From Apoda limacodes (taxonomy: Eukaryota > Arthropoda > Insecta > Lepidoptera > Limacodidae), in the NCBI GenBank assembly GCA_946406115.1, contig OX291549.1, positions 24,451,901 through 24,515,900 of the forward strand: 64,000 nt of DNA, written 5' to 3'. Below, in pieces: positions 37,747 to 49,121 of this stretch. The notes below the pieces were generated by a model. The model did no database searches. It worked only from the letters and a program-made list of their open reading frames with translations, and was not told the origin of the DNA. How positions within the stretch are numbered: position 1 is the stretch's first letter; every line of letters begins with the position of its first letter. A program made the position numbers and the translations under genes.

Positions 37747-39780
37747 GGAAGTCAAAGTCAAAGTCAAAATGGTTTATTCAAATAAGGATTTGCACTCACT
37801 TTTGAATCGTCAAAGTTATAAAATATTATTTTTTGAACCCTCCCACCTTCCCGCCGGTTCACAATGTTGTTGATTTCTACCGAGAAGAATCCGGCAAGAA
37901 ACTCGATAGTTACTCTTTTAAAAACACTATCAATAATACAAATAAACTAAAATACAATTAATGTTTTAAATAAAAAAATTTTAGTCGTACAATTTTATGT
38001 TATTTCCATTTTAATTTGGTTTACCTAAGCATCCTGTAATTGAGCATCATCAGTCCCAAGGATTTTTATCATTTACATAGTCTGAAATATTGTAGTATGC
38101 TTTTTTACAAAGTACCTGCTTGATAAAAGATTTAAATTTACTTATTGATAGATTTTGAATTTTATTGGGAACTTTGTTGTAAAAGTGTATACTTTGCCCC
38201 ATAAAAGCGTTACTTATTTTGTGTAGACGTGTATCATGCACCAACAGCTTATTTTTACTTCTAGTATTTACTTTGTGAACGTCACTTTTCTTGCTGAAAC
38301 TATTGATATTTTTATGTACATATAAAAGATTTTCATATATGTACTGCGAAACTAAAGTTAAAATTTTTACTTCCCTAAACCTATCCCTCAGAGATATCCT
38401 AGATCCTTATTTATAAATAGCACGAATTGCCCTTTTTTGTAACAAAAATATTGTATTTACATCAGCAGCGCTACCCCACAATAGGATACCATATGTCATT
38501 AAACTATGGAAATAGCTAAAATATACTATTTTTGCAGTGTCGACATCGGTCAATTGTCTTATTTTCTTGATCGCATACACAGCAGAGCTAAGTTTTTTGG
38601 CTAGGTTATGAATATAAGGACCCCATTGAAGTTTGGAGTCCAGCGTTATGCCAAGAAAGACTGTTGAATTAACAAGTTCTAATTGCTCGCCATTCATATT
38701 AATACATGTCTGTCTCTGACTAACATTTGGTAATGTAAATTTAACATATGTGTAAATAAATTATTAGCGCTAAACCAATTTACAATTTTAGAAAGGGCAT
38801 TATTTAATTCATTATAATATGTCTGTCGTCTCTTAACTTTAAAAAGCAAAGAGGTGTCATCAGCAAATAAGACAATGTCATGGTTTTTTACATTATATGG
38901 GAGATCATTAATGTAAATAAGAAATAGAAAAGGACCTAAAATTGAGCCCTGAGGGACTCCCATAGTGACTGCTGATCCCGGAGATCTTTCACCGTTGACA
39001 TCTATTTTCTGTACTCTCCTACTCATATAGGATGTCAAATGGTCGAGAGCTTTGCCTCTAATACCATAGTGATGTAGCTTCCTGATGAGATTTTCATGTT
39101 GAACACAGTCAAATGCCTTAGATAAATCACAAAACACTCCAAGGGCGTCATGCGAATCCTCCCAGGCGTTATATATATTTTTTAATAGTACCACTCCTGC
39201 ATCGGTTGTGGAACGGCCTTTCATAAAGCCAAACTGTTTACTACTAAGTAGCTCATTAATACAGAAATGGCTTAACATTTGACAAAGTATGATTTTTTCA
39301 GAAACTTTACTGAGTATAGGTAGTATTGAAATTGGCCGAAAATTATTAGGATCTGTTGAACTACCTGATTTAAAAAGAGGTATAACTTTGCTAAGTTTCA
39401 TCTCATCAGGAAACACACCACTATCAACACAACTATTAAAAATAATGGCTAAGGGTTGTGCTATAACATGAATAATTGAATTTATAGTTTGTACAGAAAG
39501 TCCCCAAAGGTCTGTGGTGATTTAATTTCTAATGTTTTAAATGTATTAATGATATCCGTAGGACTAATGTTTTTAAATACAAAGGGAATGTTACATTCAG
39601 GAACACTAATTTTAATAATTTTTCTGCTAAGATTGGACTTGAGTTTAGATGTTCAGTTGTTTTGAATGGAATATTCCTAAAAAACTGTTCAAAGGCAACT
39701 GCTACCTCAGAATTTGTTTTAAAACTAGCATCATCTACAATCAACTCAAAGTCCTGACAAGAATTCCTAGCTTTTAGGAA
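37747..39780 (-). mobile_element. LINE family B, copy B3 with catalytic RT
   Basis: Best copy of family B. From its 5' side (39780) it reads a linker (EVAVAFEQFFRNIPF), RT fingers (VIPLFKSGSSTDPNNFRPIS), GFMKGRSTTDAG, LGVFCDLSKAFD, GVPQGSILGPFLF, catalytic FADD at about 38860-38880, then after a frameshift near 38755 FLGITLDSKLQW and GILLWG, and VHDTRLHKI / FYNKVPN at 38050-38244. The 3' end is a TTTGAC repeat (37748-37764 on the plus strand: CAAAGTCAAAGTCAAA). The endonuclease is missing. Confidence 0.88.
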
Positions 39781-41885
39781 GTTTTCTGAAACCGCACCGT
39801 ACGCGACCATTTAGGTTCTAAAGTGTGAGAATGAATTCCCTGCCGATGGCGAGCGGTGCGATGGTAGAAAGTAGCCGTGGGCATCATTTCGAACAATTCC
39901 TCAGAACACAACCCATTGTACAAGCGGTAGAACACACACAGTGAGGCAAAGTCTCTCCTCAGACTTAAGGGCTCGATACCGCAAGTGAGTTTGGAATCGT
40001 CGACAATTCTCACAGCCCGTCGTTGAACCGAGTTAAAAGGGCCAAGCTGGTATCTGGGTGCACCTGCCCAGAGATGGCAGCAGTACTCCATATGGCGCCG
40101 AACTTGCGACTTGTAAAGTAACAACCTTTGCCCCGACGTGAAGTACTGCTTCGCTCTGTTGAGTACACCAAGTTTTTAGGACGCAAGCTTCACCTTATCT
40201 TGTAAATGATCTCGGAACTGAACATCGCTGGAAATGTCGACACCAAGGATCCCAATGCTCTTGGAGATGGAGAGGGGAGTGTTTTGGAATTGTGGGACTA
40301 TGGTGAAAGGAGTTTCTTAGCGGTGAACGCGCACACTTGTGTCTTTGTAGGGTTGAATTGGACCAAGTTTACCCGTCCACTCAACTACGGTTCGTATGCG
40401 TCTGCCGGACACAAAGCTAGCCACCCATTTGCACAAACCCTCGGGCACTCCGTAAGATGGAAACTTCGATAGAAGACCCCGGTGCCAGACCCGATCGAAC
40501 GCCTATGCCAATGCCTCCCCCTGACTCTCAATGGCTAGTGCCCATCGGTGTGTGAGATACACTAGAAGATCACCAGTCGAGCGACCGTGGATAATTATAG
40601 AATACTGCCGGTATTCCTACGGCAGTTAAAGAAGTTCGCTAAACTGTAGACTTACCCATAGCTATAGATCGTTACAGCTTAATTCGGTTACTCCTGCGTG
40701 AATTATATAAAATAATTAGTAGCCTATGTCTTTCTTAGTCAATTATCTCTGTGCCATACTTCAAATTCAGCTCAATTGGAAGCTCAGTTGCGGTAAGTAG
40801 GAGTAGGACTTGCAGGATAAAACTGGATCTTGGTATTCCTTCGACGCACATTCACCAATACGATTCGAAGCCAATAACTTACGAAATATACAGTTAGTCT
40901 TCATGTCACAGCTTTTTCATTATTGAAACTATTAGGACTACAACGCTACGTACTAGTACAGGTAAATACACCAGCTATAGGAACCTTGTTCATCGACGGA
41001 AGAAAATATCCCATTAGATTGGACAATACACACGAGATGGGAATTGCAATTTCTCCCGAGCGATACATAGCTAGTTATTATATGAAATATAAAGTTACAA
41101 GCGGTAGAAGAAAAGTATGCCTTTTCTATTTTATGAATATATTCAAAAGTTGCCAACCCTATTGTCTCACAAATTAATAACTCGGAAGATCTAAATAATT
41201 TACACTTATAGACAATAGCTCCGATATTACTAAGCCTAAATTTAAATAAAAACCCGGAAAACCGTTCTATATTTATCTCGAAGGCATATTGACGGTCACT
41301 GGCCAGATCGTGTACTTCTAGGTATCTTAGAAGCTGTGTGTTGATCACACGCTCCATCACCTTAGAGAGGAGAGAGGTAATAGCGATAGGCCTGTAATTC
41401 AATGGATCTGATCTATCGTCCTTTTTGAGCACCGGGTGCACATTTGCAGTCTTCCATGAAGACGAAAATTGCCTAGTGTGGTAGGAAAGCGCGAAGAGGC
41501 GCGTGAGTACAGGACATAACTCAGGAGCACACTGCTTAAGTACCACTGCTGGTATACCGTCTGGCCCACCCGACTTATGAACGTTTAGAGAAAGCAACGC
41601 CCGCCTGACCTCCCGCTGCGTTATGGAGATTTCCAGCATGGTCTTACCGCACCACGGTAGCGCCTTCATCGTTCATTTTCGAGTTCGAGGCAAAGAGACT
41701 GCCCAGTAGATCGGCTTTCTCTTTAGCACTATGGGCCAAGTCAGCATCGGTCTTTCGCAGTGGTGGTAACGACGACTGGCAAAAGTTCCCTTCGTCAGCT
41801 TTGGCAAGCGACCAGAAAGCACGACTCCCAGAAGGATAGCTCGCAAGTCGCCCACCTATTTTGCCGATGAATTGGAACTTTTTTG
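39781..41885 (-). mobile_element. LINE family C, copy C4, interrupted by a 0.68-kb insertion
   Basis: Minus-strand element. Order: linker (FWSLAKADEG-like, LLGSLFASN region) at 41673-41880; RT fingers (LNVHKSGGPDGIPAVVLK, DDRSDPLNYRPIAITSLLSK) at 41277-41669; insertion 40592-41277; then HGRSTGDLLVYLTHRWA and later RT pieces at 40200-40590; and post-RT (LLYKSQVRRHMEYCCHLWAG, ELFEMMPTATFYHRTA) at 39783-40124. The RT core with the catalytic box is largely lost. Confidence 0.8.
40592..41277. other. Insertion inside LINE C4 with an exon-like open frame
   Basis: About 0.68 kb unrelated to the LINE. On the plus strand 40923-41177 is open and includes TPAIGTLFIDGRKYPIRLDN and AISPERYIASYYMKYKV, which reads like real protein rather than random AT-rich translation. 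An AG|GT-like site precedes it at about 40962. I do not recognise the family. It may be a captured gene fragment, or chance. Confidence 0.35.
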
Positions 41886-43565
41886 GAGTAAATGTTCCAA
41901 AACACTCGCAGCCCCCATTTCAATATTGTTTAATAGATCATTAAAAGAAGGTATCTTCCCTGAGAAGTGGAAAGAAGCTCATATAGTTCCTATACATAAA
42001 AAGGATGAAAGATGGAGATTGATAAGTATAGGTGTATTTCAATACTAAACAGGCTTGGCAAAGTCTTTGAAAAATTGGTTCTTACTGCTGTTTATCCAGT
42101 TGTTATTCAGGGAATACCGGAAAATCAGCACGGTTTCCTGGGCAGACGTTCCACTGTAACTAACTTGGCATGTTTCTCAAACTTTATTCTTAATAATATG
42201 GATGCTGGAGGTCAGGTTGACGTGATCTACACAAATTTCGAAAAAGCTTTCGACCGTGTGGATCATGTCATCTTGCTCACCAAACTTTACAGGCTAGATT
42301 CCACGGTGACCTGCTACGCTGGGTTAAAGCTTATCTCACTAACCGCTCCCAGGCTGTCGTTTTTGGTGGTTTTAAATCTCATTTTGTTAAAATTTCAACT
42401 GGAGTTCCACAGGGTTCTCATTTAGGCCCCTTATTTTATGTTCTCTGAACATATACTGTACGCGGACGATAAAAAAGTCTATTATAAAATAAAAAATGCA
42501 GAAGACTGTCTAAAATTACAAAGGGACCTAAACGCACTAAATATTTATTATTTTAAAAATAATGTCAATGCATCTCCTTCACCAGAAAGAAAAATCCAAT
42601 TGTACATTCGTATAATTTTAACCGTAATCCAATAGAAAGATGTGTGACTGTTCGCGACCTAGGAGTTCTGTTAGATTCTACGTTATCATTCGCAGATCAC
42701 ATTAATTTTATTGCTAACAAGGCTTATAAGAACCTTGGTTTCGTGCTGCGTCAACCATTCAAAAATACCGCGGCACTTATGTCCGTCTACTACGCTTATG
42801 TACGGAGTACATTAGAGTATGCTGCGCCGATTTGGTCTCCTATATATATTATCCATAGGGATCGCATAGAGCGTATTCAAAAGACGTTTATTAAACACAT
42901 AAACTTTCGTCTTTGGCTGTCCTCAGATACATATATAAGCAACTGTCATAAATTGAAGCTATTAACTTTAGAGGAAATACGTAAATTGCTAGATATGTGT
43001 CTTTTATACGACATTATACGGAGCGATATTGACTGCTCGGCATTAGTGGCGAACGTGGGGCTCCGTGCACCAGCACGCCGTACTCGCCACACTCCGCTAC
43101 TGCATGTGCCCTGGCACGCCACTAACTATGATCAGAATGCGGTAATAACCCGAATTGCTCACACTTACAACATGTTTTTTAGCGACCCTTTAGCGAATAG
43201 ACCCTTTAACATACTCCAAAGCTACATTTAAGAGATATGTTACTCAAAAACTATTTAACTTATAGATGCTGTTCAGCAATTTGAAATCTTGTACACCATA
43301 ACCCTTTACATAAACAACATATTATCTCATTACACAGCGTGAGCATGTATGTGTCTGATAGTCAATTTGTTTCATATTACAGGATATAGTATTATATATA
43401 TGTGTATATAGTGTTTAAGTAAGTGTGTAGACAGATAGGTACATTTATGTGAGTGTATTAAATTGTATTAAATTGGTATGGAAATGTAATTTATATAGCA
43501 AAAAATAGTATTGTAAGTGTGTCAGAACTTCATTTCTTTTTGGAGGTAATTAGATTTTTTTAAAA
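41886..43565 (+). pseudogene. LINE family A, copy A2 (RT, frameshifted)
   Basis: Plus-strand RT in three main frames. About 41890-42010 reads KEGIFPEKWKEAH...IHKK; 42012-42425 reads ENQHGFLGRRSTVTNL and VIYTNFEKAFDRVDH; 42438-42635 contains the catalytic HILYADDKKVYY; 42644-43231 reads TVRDLGVLLDSTLSF, YAYVRSTLEYAAPIWSP and a C-terminal cysteine-poor tail. At least three frameshifts. Similar in layout to copy A1 at the left edge. Confidence 0.85.
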
Positions 43566-44970
43566 ATATGATAAATTTTATTGTTAATATTATGGATTCT
43601 TTTTGAAAAAATGCTCATATTCTCAGCTTGGGAAAATCTTCAAAATGCAATTGGAGTCTTTTGCGACGGATCCTATTACCTAAGTTGCAGAACACAAATA
43701 GTTGACATAAATGGTACAAAATCCTCAGGATCAGCAGTGGTAATGGGAGACAAGGATCGATATTGGGACCGTTTTTGTTCTTGGTATATATTAACGATTT
43801 GCCTTATTTTGTTGAAAAATTTTGTCAAGTCGTTTTGTTTGCTGATGACACATCCTTAATATTTAATGTTGATAGGAAAAAGAAAACTATGACGATGTCA
43901 ATGATGCCTTATCGGCAATACTTGATTGGTTTGAAGTAAACAATATCTTGCTTAATTCCAAAAAAACGAAGTGGATCAAATTTGCCTTACCGAATGTTCG
44001 AGACCTTAACACTAAATTAATCTTAAATGGAGACAGTTTAGATGTGATAGATTCAACTATGTTTCTGGGCGTCACATTAGACTCCAAACTGCAATGGAAT
44101 ACACATATCTCTATACTTGCTGGAAAACTAAGCTCAGCTGCCTTATCCGTTGAGAAAGTCAGACAATTAACTAATTCTGAAACTGCCCGCTTAGTTTATT
44201 TTAGTTATTTTCAAAGCATCATGTCATATGGAATTCTGTTGTGGGGCAGAGAAGCTGATATAGAGTCAATTTTCATATTACAAAAAAAGAGCTATTAGGT
44301 CTATCTATAACTTGAAACCTCGGGATTCCCTCAGAGAAGTTTTTAAGGACATCGGCATTTTAACTATGATATCGCAATATATTTATGCAAATATAATGTA
44401 TGTTCGTAGAAACTTGCACTTGTACTATAAAAAAAGGTATGTACACAGTGTTAATACATGAAATAAACATAAATAATAGATGTTACTAGTCGTCTTCAAA
44501 AAATTAACAATTCTTTTGTCGAGCAGTGTGTTATGACAAGATCCCACAGACTACCCTGAACTTGCCTTTACATCAATTTAAATCTGCAATTAAATGTCAT
44601 TTGATAAAGGAAGGGTATTAACACTGTTGACGAATTTTTAAATGACAAGAATAATTGGACTTAACAAACTTTTTTTTTTGACATGTTTTGTGCAAAATTC
44701 AAATAGATAATAGTTTTTTTTTGACATAATTTTATATTTGTAACTTGACTTAAAATTCTGCTATTTTATTTTCCTATTTGTATTTAAACCTATTTTTTTT
44801 TTGTGGTAGTATTACCTACTTATTTATGTTTTATTGTTCTTAATTTTATTTGTATTGTTTTGCTTTTTAATAACATAAAAACATGTACTTTTATTTAAAA
44901 ATTGACATGTAAAAGCGCCTTCTTAAGGCCTACTTACTGAATTAATAAATGAAATTACTCTACTCGACTC
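43566..44970 (+). pseudogene. LINE family B-like, copy B4 (RT end)
   Basis: Plus strand: AWENLQNAIGVFCD, then a frameshifted GSAVVMG / GPFLF-like region and ADDTSLIFN at about 43840-43870. A longer open frame at 43948-44298 carries TMFLGVTLDSKLQW and SYFQSIMSYGILLWG, and RSIYNLKPRDSLREVF follows in another frame. An AT-rich 3' region extends to about 44970. 5' truncated and decayed. Confidence 0.78.
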
Positions 44971-47259
44971 AGTCGGTTTTTGAACGGCCCCCAGTAGATT
45001 TAGTAATTATGAAGTTCAATAAACGAATGGTGTATTTTTTTAGCCGTGAGCTGCACATTTTGAATCTGAGCTGCAGCTCAACAGCTTAATTGGTTGGAGC
45101 TGCGTTTTTGAGCGGGCTCGATGCTGAGTTACCCATGTTTACATTCTACATTCACTGGTGGGACTAAATGCTGTCATAGAAGTGAAACAAAAAACGTAAA
45201 TAACAAGGAGACTTTGTAGTTTACTTTAACTGATTCAAATATGAATAAATAAAGACTACGCGGACAAAGTTGTCGGCACAGCTGGTTATAAAAAGTAATA
45301 ATTTTTTTGATCGGCTGTATAAGCTAGTTGCTAGGCTAGGCTAGGCTTTGCTAGGAACATTCGCGGTTTTTTATAAAGTTTTGAATTTCTTCTTTAAAAG
45401 CAAAAAAAGTGTTAAATAGATCTTTCTGTAAGGGATACGTATACGCGGTCTAACTATATTAAAATCGTTTTTTTTTTAACACTAGGCCTTACAAGAAACG
45501 TGACCTTTTATGGTGCACCCTTATAATATGTATTCTTCAGTTTTTGTCCCAGAAAAAAGGTTCAATATATGCCGAATTCACGTCAATTTGAATTAGATTG
45601 TTTTTGTGTTTAGTAACTAAGGAACATTATTAGCTGTCATATCACGTGTTTCTAGGATAGATACTTTCAAGGCCAACTATGCTGTTCTTAAAAAAATAAT
45701 ATGGTCGTAAAGGTGTAATTTAAAAAATGCACTGATAATTTATTTCATAAGATTTGTTAAAATACACACATGTATGTATATATTTCCGATGTTTATCTCC
45801 TGAAGAGGCAACTGAATTCACACCCACTACATCACAGCCTCTTTTCAACAACCACTTTCGTCCTGCATGACAGACAGGGTAATTACCTAACGGTAAAAAC
45901 AGACCTGGGACGGAAAAATAGGAAAGACAGGATTGGACATGCTAATATTATAAAGAGGAATAGTTTGTGTTTTTGTCAGTTAATAACTCAGGCTGTGCGG
46001 ATTAATATAATACTTTTACATTCACGAAGCTTATGCTATCCGGCTATTCCGGCTAATTACATATTACCCAAACAGAGAATAACTGGTTGAGATTCAAGTA
46101 AAAATATTTAAAATACGCTCTATACAAAAAAAGGCATTAAAAATATATCTAATGGCGACACTGTCACATTTATACATTACAAATAGACATAACTTTGAGA
46201 GCTCCATAGGAGTTATCTAGCATTAGCTATTAATTATTTACGCTTCTAACAAAACTTACTTTAAAATGTACTACGAAGAATGCAAGATGTGGCCTGCCCT
46301 TTAGCACTTAAGCTTGGTAACTTAAAAAACAACGTCGGCGGCTGATTTCCTCAATACGGATTTTATATAGCAAAGAGGGAGTTTCTTAAGAAGTAGTATT
46401 GAAGAGTTTTGAAAAATCTTTTTAAGAAGTTATTTTATAGAGTTTACTTCGAGTGTCATAATTTTAAATATTTAAAAATATATATTTAAAAAAGGCCCCC
46501 TTAAATATTGATTTTATTCTGTTTTGTAGTATTTGTTGTTATAGCGGCATATTCTGTGAAAATTTCAACTGTCTCTGTATCACGGTTCATGAGATACAGC
46601 CTGGTGACAGACAGACGGACGGACGGACAGCGGAGTCTTAGTAATAGGGTACCGTTTTTTACCCTTTGGGTACGGAACCCTAAAAACTAGAAACCAACCA
46701 AAATCTTCAGATTTATTATATTAATATAGTTAAATATGAGAAGCGACTCCAGTCTTACTTAGAAATCATTTGTTTAGCATACATTACTCAATGTTAAGAG
46801 CCGCAAACAAAAGTTTTTTGGTAAAGCGTGTTCTCTTTTTTTTTTTATAAGATAGTGGCCGATCTATACTCTTGTAATCTTTGAAATGAGAAAAAGGAGA
46901 TGATTTCTTCAACAACTCATGAACATTTTGCCATAATCATTTAAAACTGGAAATTTTACGGAGAAAGTTAGGCGTTTACTCTTAGAGCAGAGAGCTAAGC
47001 AACTTTGAGCTTGTTAATGAAGCCAATAGCACAGATTTCCTAATTGTTTCTAAGGGTAATAGCAAAAACTGTTTTTTCATACTGATGGTAGCAACACACT
47101 CGTTATAGACATTTCTGCTTAGACGCTAAGGGAATTTAAAAATGTTACGCAGTGTCCCAAACGTTGCCCAGCATTAGATTCTTCGATTCATCGCTTTATC
47201 AAGGACACCTAACTGCATTACTTTCCAAAGATATGTACAGTACACTTAACAAGGAGTAG
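44971..47259. other. Spacer DNA with repeat tails
   Basis: No supported gene. GCTAGGCTAGGCTAGGCTTTGC at 45335 is a short direct repeat. 46590-46690 (GACAGACGGACGGACGGACAGCG...GGTACGGAACCCTAAAAA) is the tail of a common lepidopteran interspersed repeat, also seen at 27960. The open frame 45770-46090 has no recognisable domain. Confidence 0.4.
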
Positions 47260-47481
47260 GTAGCTATTGCACTCAAAGTAACGATAAAAAGAAAGAGAAA
47301 GGCTTTACAAAAAGTATTACAAACGCTCTAAACAAAAAACGTCGAGATGTTACAGGAATCACGTTTTATCTCTGAAATATAAGTTATGTGCTATATTTAT
47401 TTCAATTACTAAAATAACATAATTCAGTGACTGAAAACTTGATACCAACGAGTAATTTTCCATTAAAACATGTCAAATTAA

Positions 47482-47935
47482 AAGGGCCCCCAACCCGCAT
47501 ATACATTTGCTTTATGGCCGTTAAGCTGAAATCGACAATGTTAATCTCACATAGAGCTCATATTTCAGTGGCTAAAATTTATTATAGATGAGCGTATAGC
47601 GCAGCGTAAAAAGTGGAAAATAATTAATTACAGTTACATAAAAATTCCATTACAGTAATTTTATAGCTTTATAGTTACTTAACATTTTATGAAATAAATT
47701 ACGTTCCCGATAATAGTTGATTATGAGTCAAGAATTAAAAATAGAAAAACGAGAGGTTCGGCCGTTATTATTTTAAAGCGTTTTTTTAACAGATATCTTA
47801 AAACAAATACGGTAATTTACTAGTTAAATAATGTAGAAACCCATGTTATTTTTTTCCAGGCTGAAACTTGCTATAGGACAGTGGAATCAATTTTAAAAAC
47901 GAGCAGAAAACTGCATATTCAAGTAGGGTGCAGCC
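47482..47935 (+). mobile_element. TTAA-flanked element, 454 bp, spacer copy
   Basis: Flanked by TTAA at 47478-47481 and 47936-47939. The paralogous empty site at about 29864 has a single TTAA. It begins AAGGGCCCCCAACCCGC and ends GTAGGGTGCAGCC. TTAA duplication suggests piggyBac-type mobilisation. The ends are not obvious inverted repeats, so the class is inferred. Confidence 0.75.
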
Positions 47936-48008
47936 TTAACCTAAAATAATGTTTTATATCTGTCGATAAGAATTTTAATGACTGGATAATCCCGATTATC
48001 CGTATCAG

Positions 48009-49093
48009 CAGGCCTACAACTGATATCAGTTTTAATCGTAAAATCCTACGGCGATCGAGAAATCTATTAAATTGGTACTCTTGAACGTCATTGTAGCGCT
48101 CAATTGAAAACGGAATTTGGTGGCAAGTTTCAGAACTAAGATGCTATACAAATATCAAGACTCGGTACTCTTGACGCCATCGGATCGAGGGTGAAATTAG
48201 GTACGATGTAGCCATGGGCTATGTAACTCCGGACAAAGATTGGATATGTCACATATCATTCCGATTAAAGATATATATCCGCTTCGCATATCCATATCCG
48301 CTTAATATATCCGCGGAAATATGCAATTTTCTAGCACACTGCGGTTAAACGAATCCTTGGATCGAAATCATACCAATCACGAGTGCACAAATTGTTAGTG
48401 ATAGATACTATATGATATCTCTTCATACTTAATAGGCTTAGGACTATCAATGAAATAACAAATAATATTGTTTAATTACTTATACTTATACTTAATTATT
48501 AAAGTGCTTTAAAGCGTATTGCACGGAAATTCATGTGCCAATGCATATACATTGGGTTTGGCAGGCGTGCTGGGATCGATAATTTATAAGCAAGACACAA
48601 CAACGTTACTATTTCGCTTTCAACTTTAGCTCTCTTTCTCTCTCTCTCACTTTCAGTGATATGGGTGCATCGCTATTCGGTCGCTCCGCGCCTCCGACAC
48701 GGGCAACACGCGCCGCTGTTTATTTGAATTAGTTTGTTCACTCACTCCTGGATATAGGGTATGTTTATTTCATGCAAAGTGAAGGAGTTGTAACATATCC
48801 GGCCTCGGATATATATCTAAAGATATAGTTATGTCTGGAGTTACCCAAGGCTAGTACGATGATCTGTGAAAAGAAATGTCACAATTTTAAATCAACAAAA
48901 CAAAACTATTGCTAAGAAGATATAATTTACACTTAAATTTTTATTAGTTTCAGTATTTTTCTTAAATTTTGTATTCCGAAATGTGTGCAATCCCAATTCC
49001 AATCCAATCGCACTTTGGTTTAGGAGTACCGATGGAGATCGAGTTTAAGCTTGCCACGAAATTGGATTGAAACTGATATCAGTTGTAGGGCTG
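48009..49093. mobile_element. MITE, 1085 bp, TIR CAG(G/C)CCTACAACTGATATCAGTTT
   Basis: Left end 48009 and right end 49093 are inverted copies over about 25 bp. It is flanked by a 3-bp CAG duplication (48006-48008, 49094-49096). The empty site with a single CAG is at 29936-29938. No coding capacity. The superfamily is uncertain. Confidence 0.78.
48209..48853. mobile_element. hAT-type MITE, 645 bp, perfect 8-bp TSD
   Basis: Flanked by GTACGATG at 48201-48208 and 48854-48861. The terminal repeats begin TAGCC(A/T)TGGG followed by GTAACTCC(G/A)GACA, then GGATAT-rich subterminal repeats (GATATATATCCG). The 8-bp duplication and TAG-type ends fit the hAT superfamily. Nested inside the 1085-bp MITE. 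Confidence 0.85.
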
Positions 49094-49121
49094 CAGCAAC
49101 AAAGACCGGATTTCAATAAGA

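Larger units (their letters stand above)
47260..49121. repeat. Displaced copy of the sulfotransferase upstream segment, with two insertions
   Basis: Homologous in direct orientation to 29523-29962. Homologous blocks are 47260-47481, 47936-48008 and 49094-49121. They are separated by a TTAA-flanked element and by a 1085-bp MITE that itself contains an hAT-type MITE. Confidence 0.8.
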
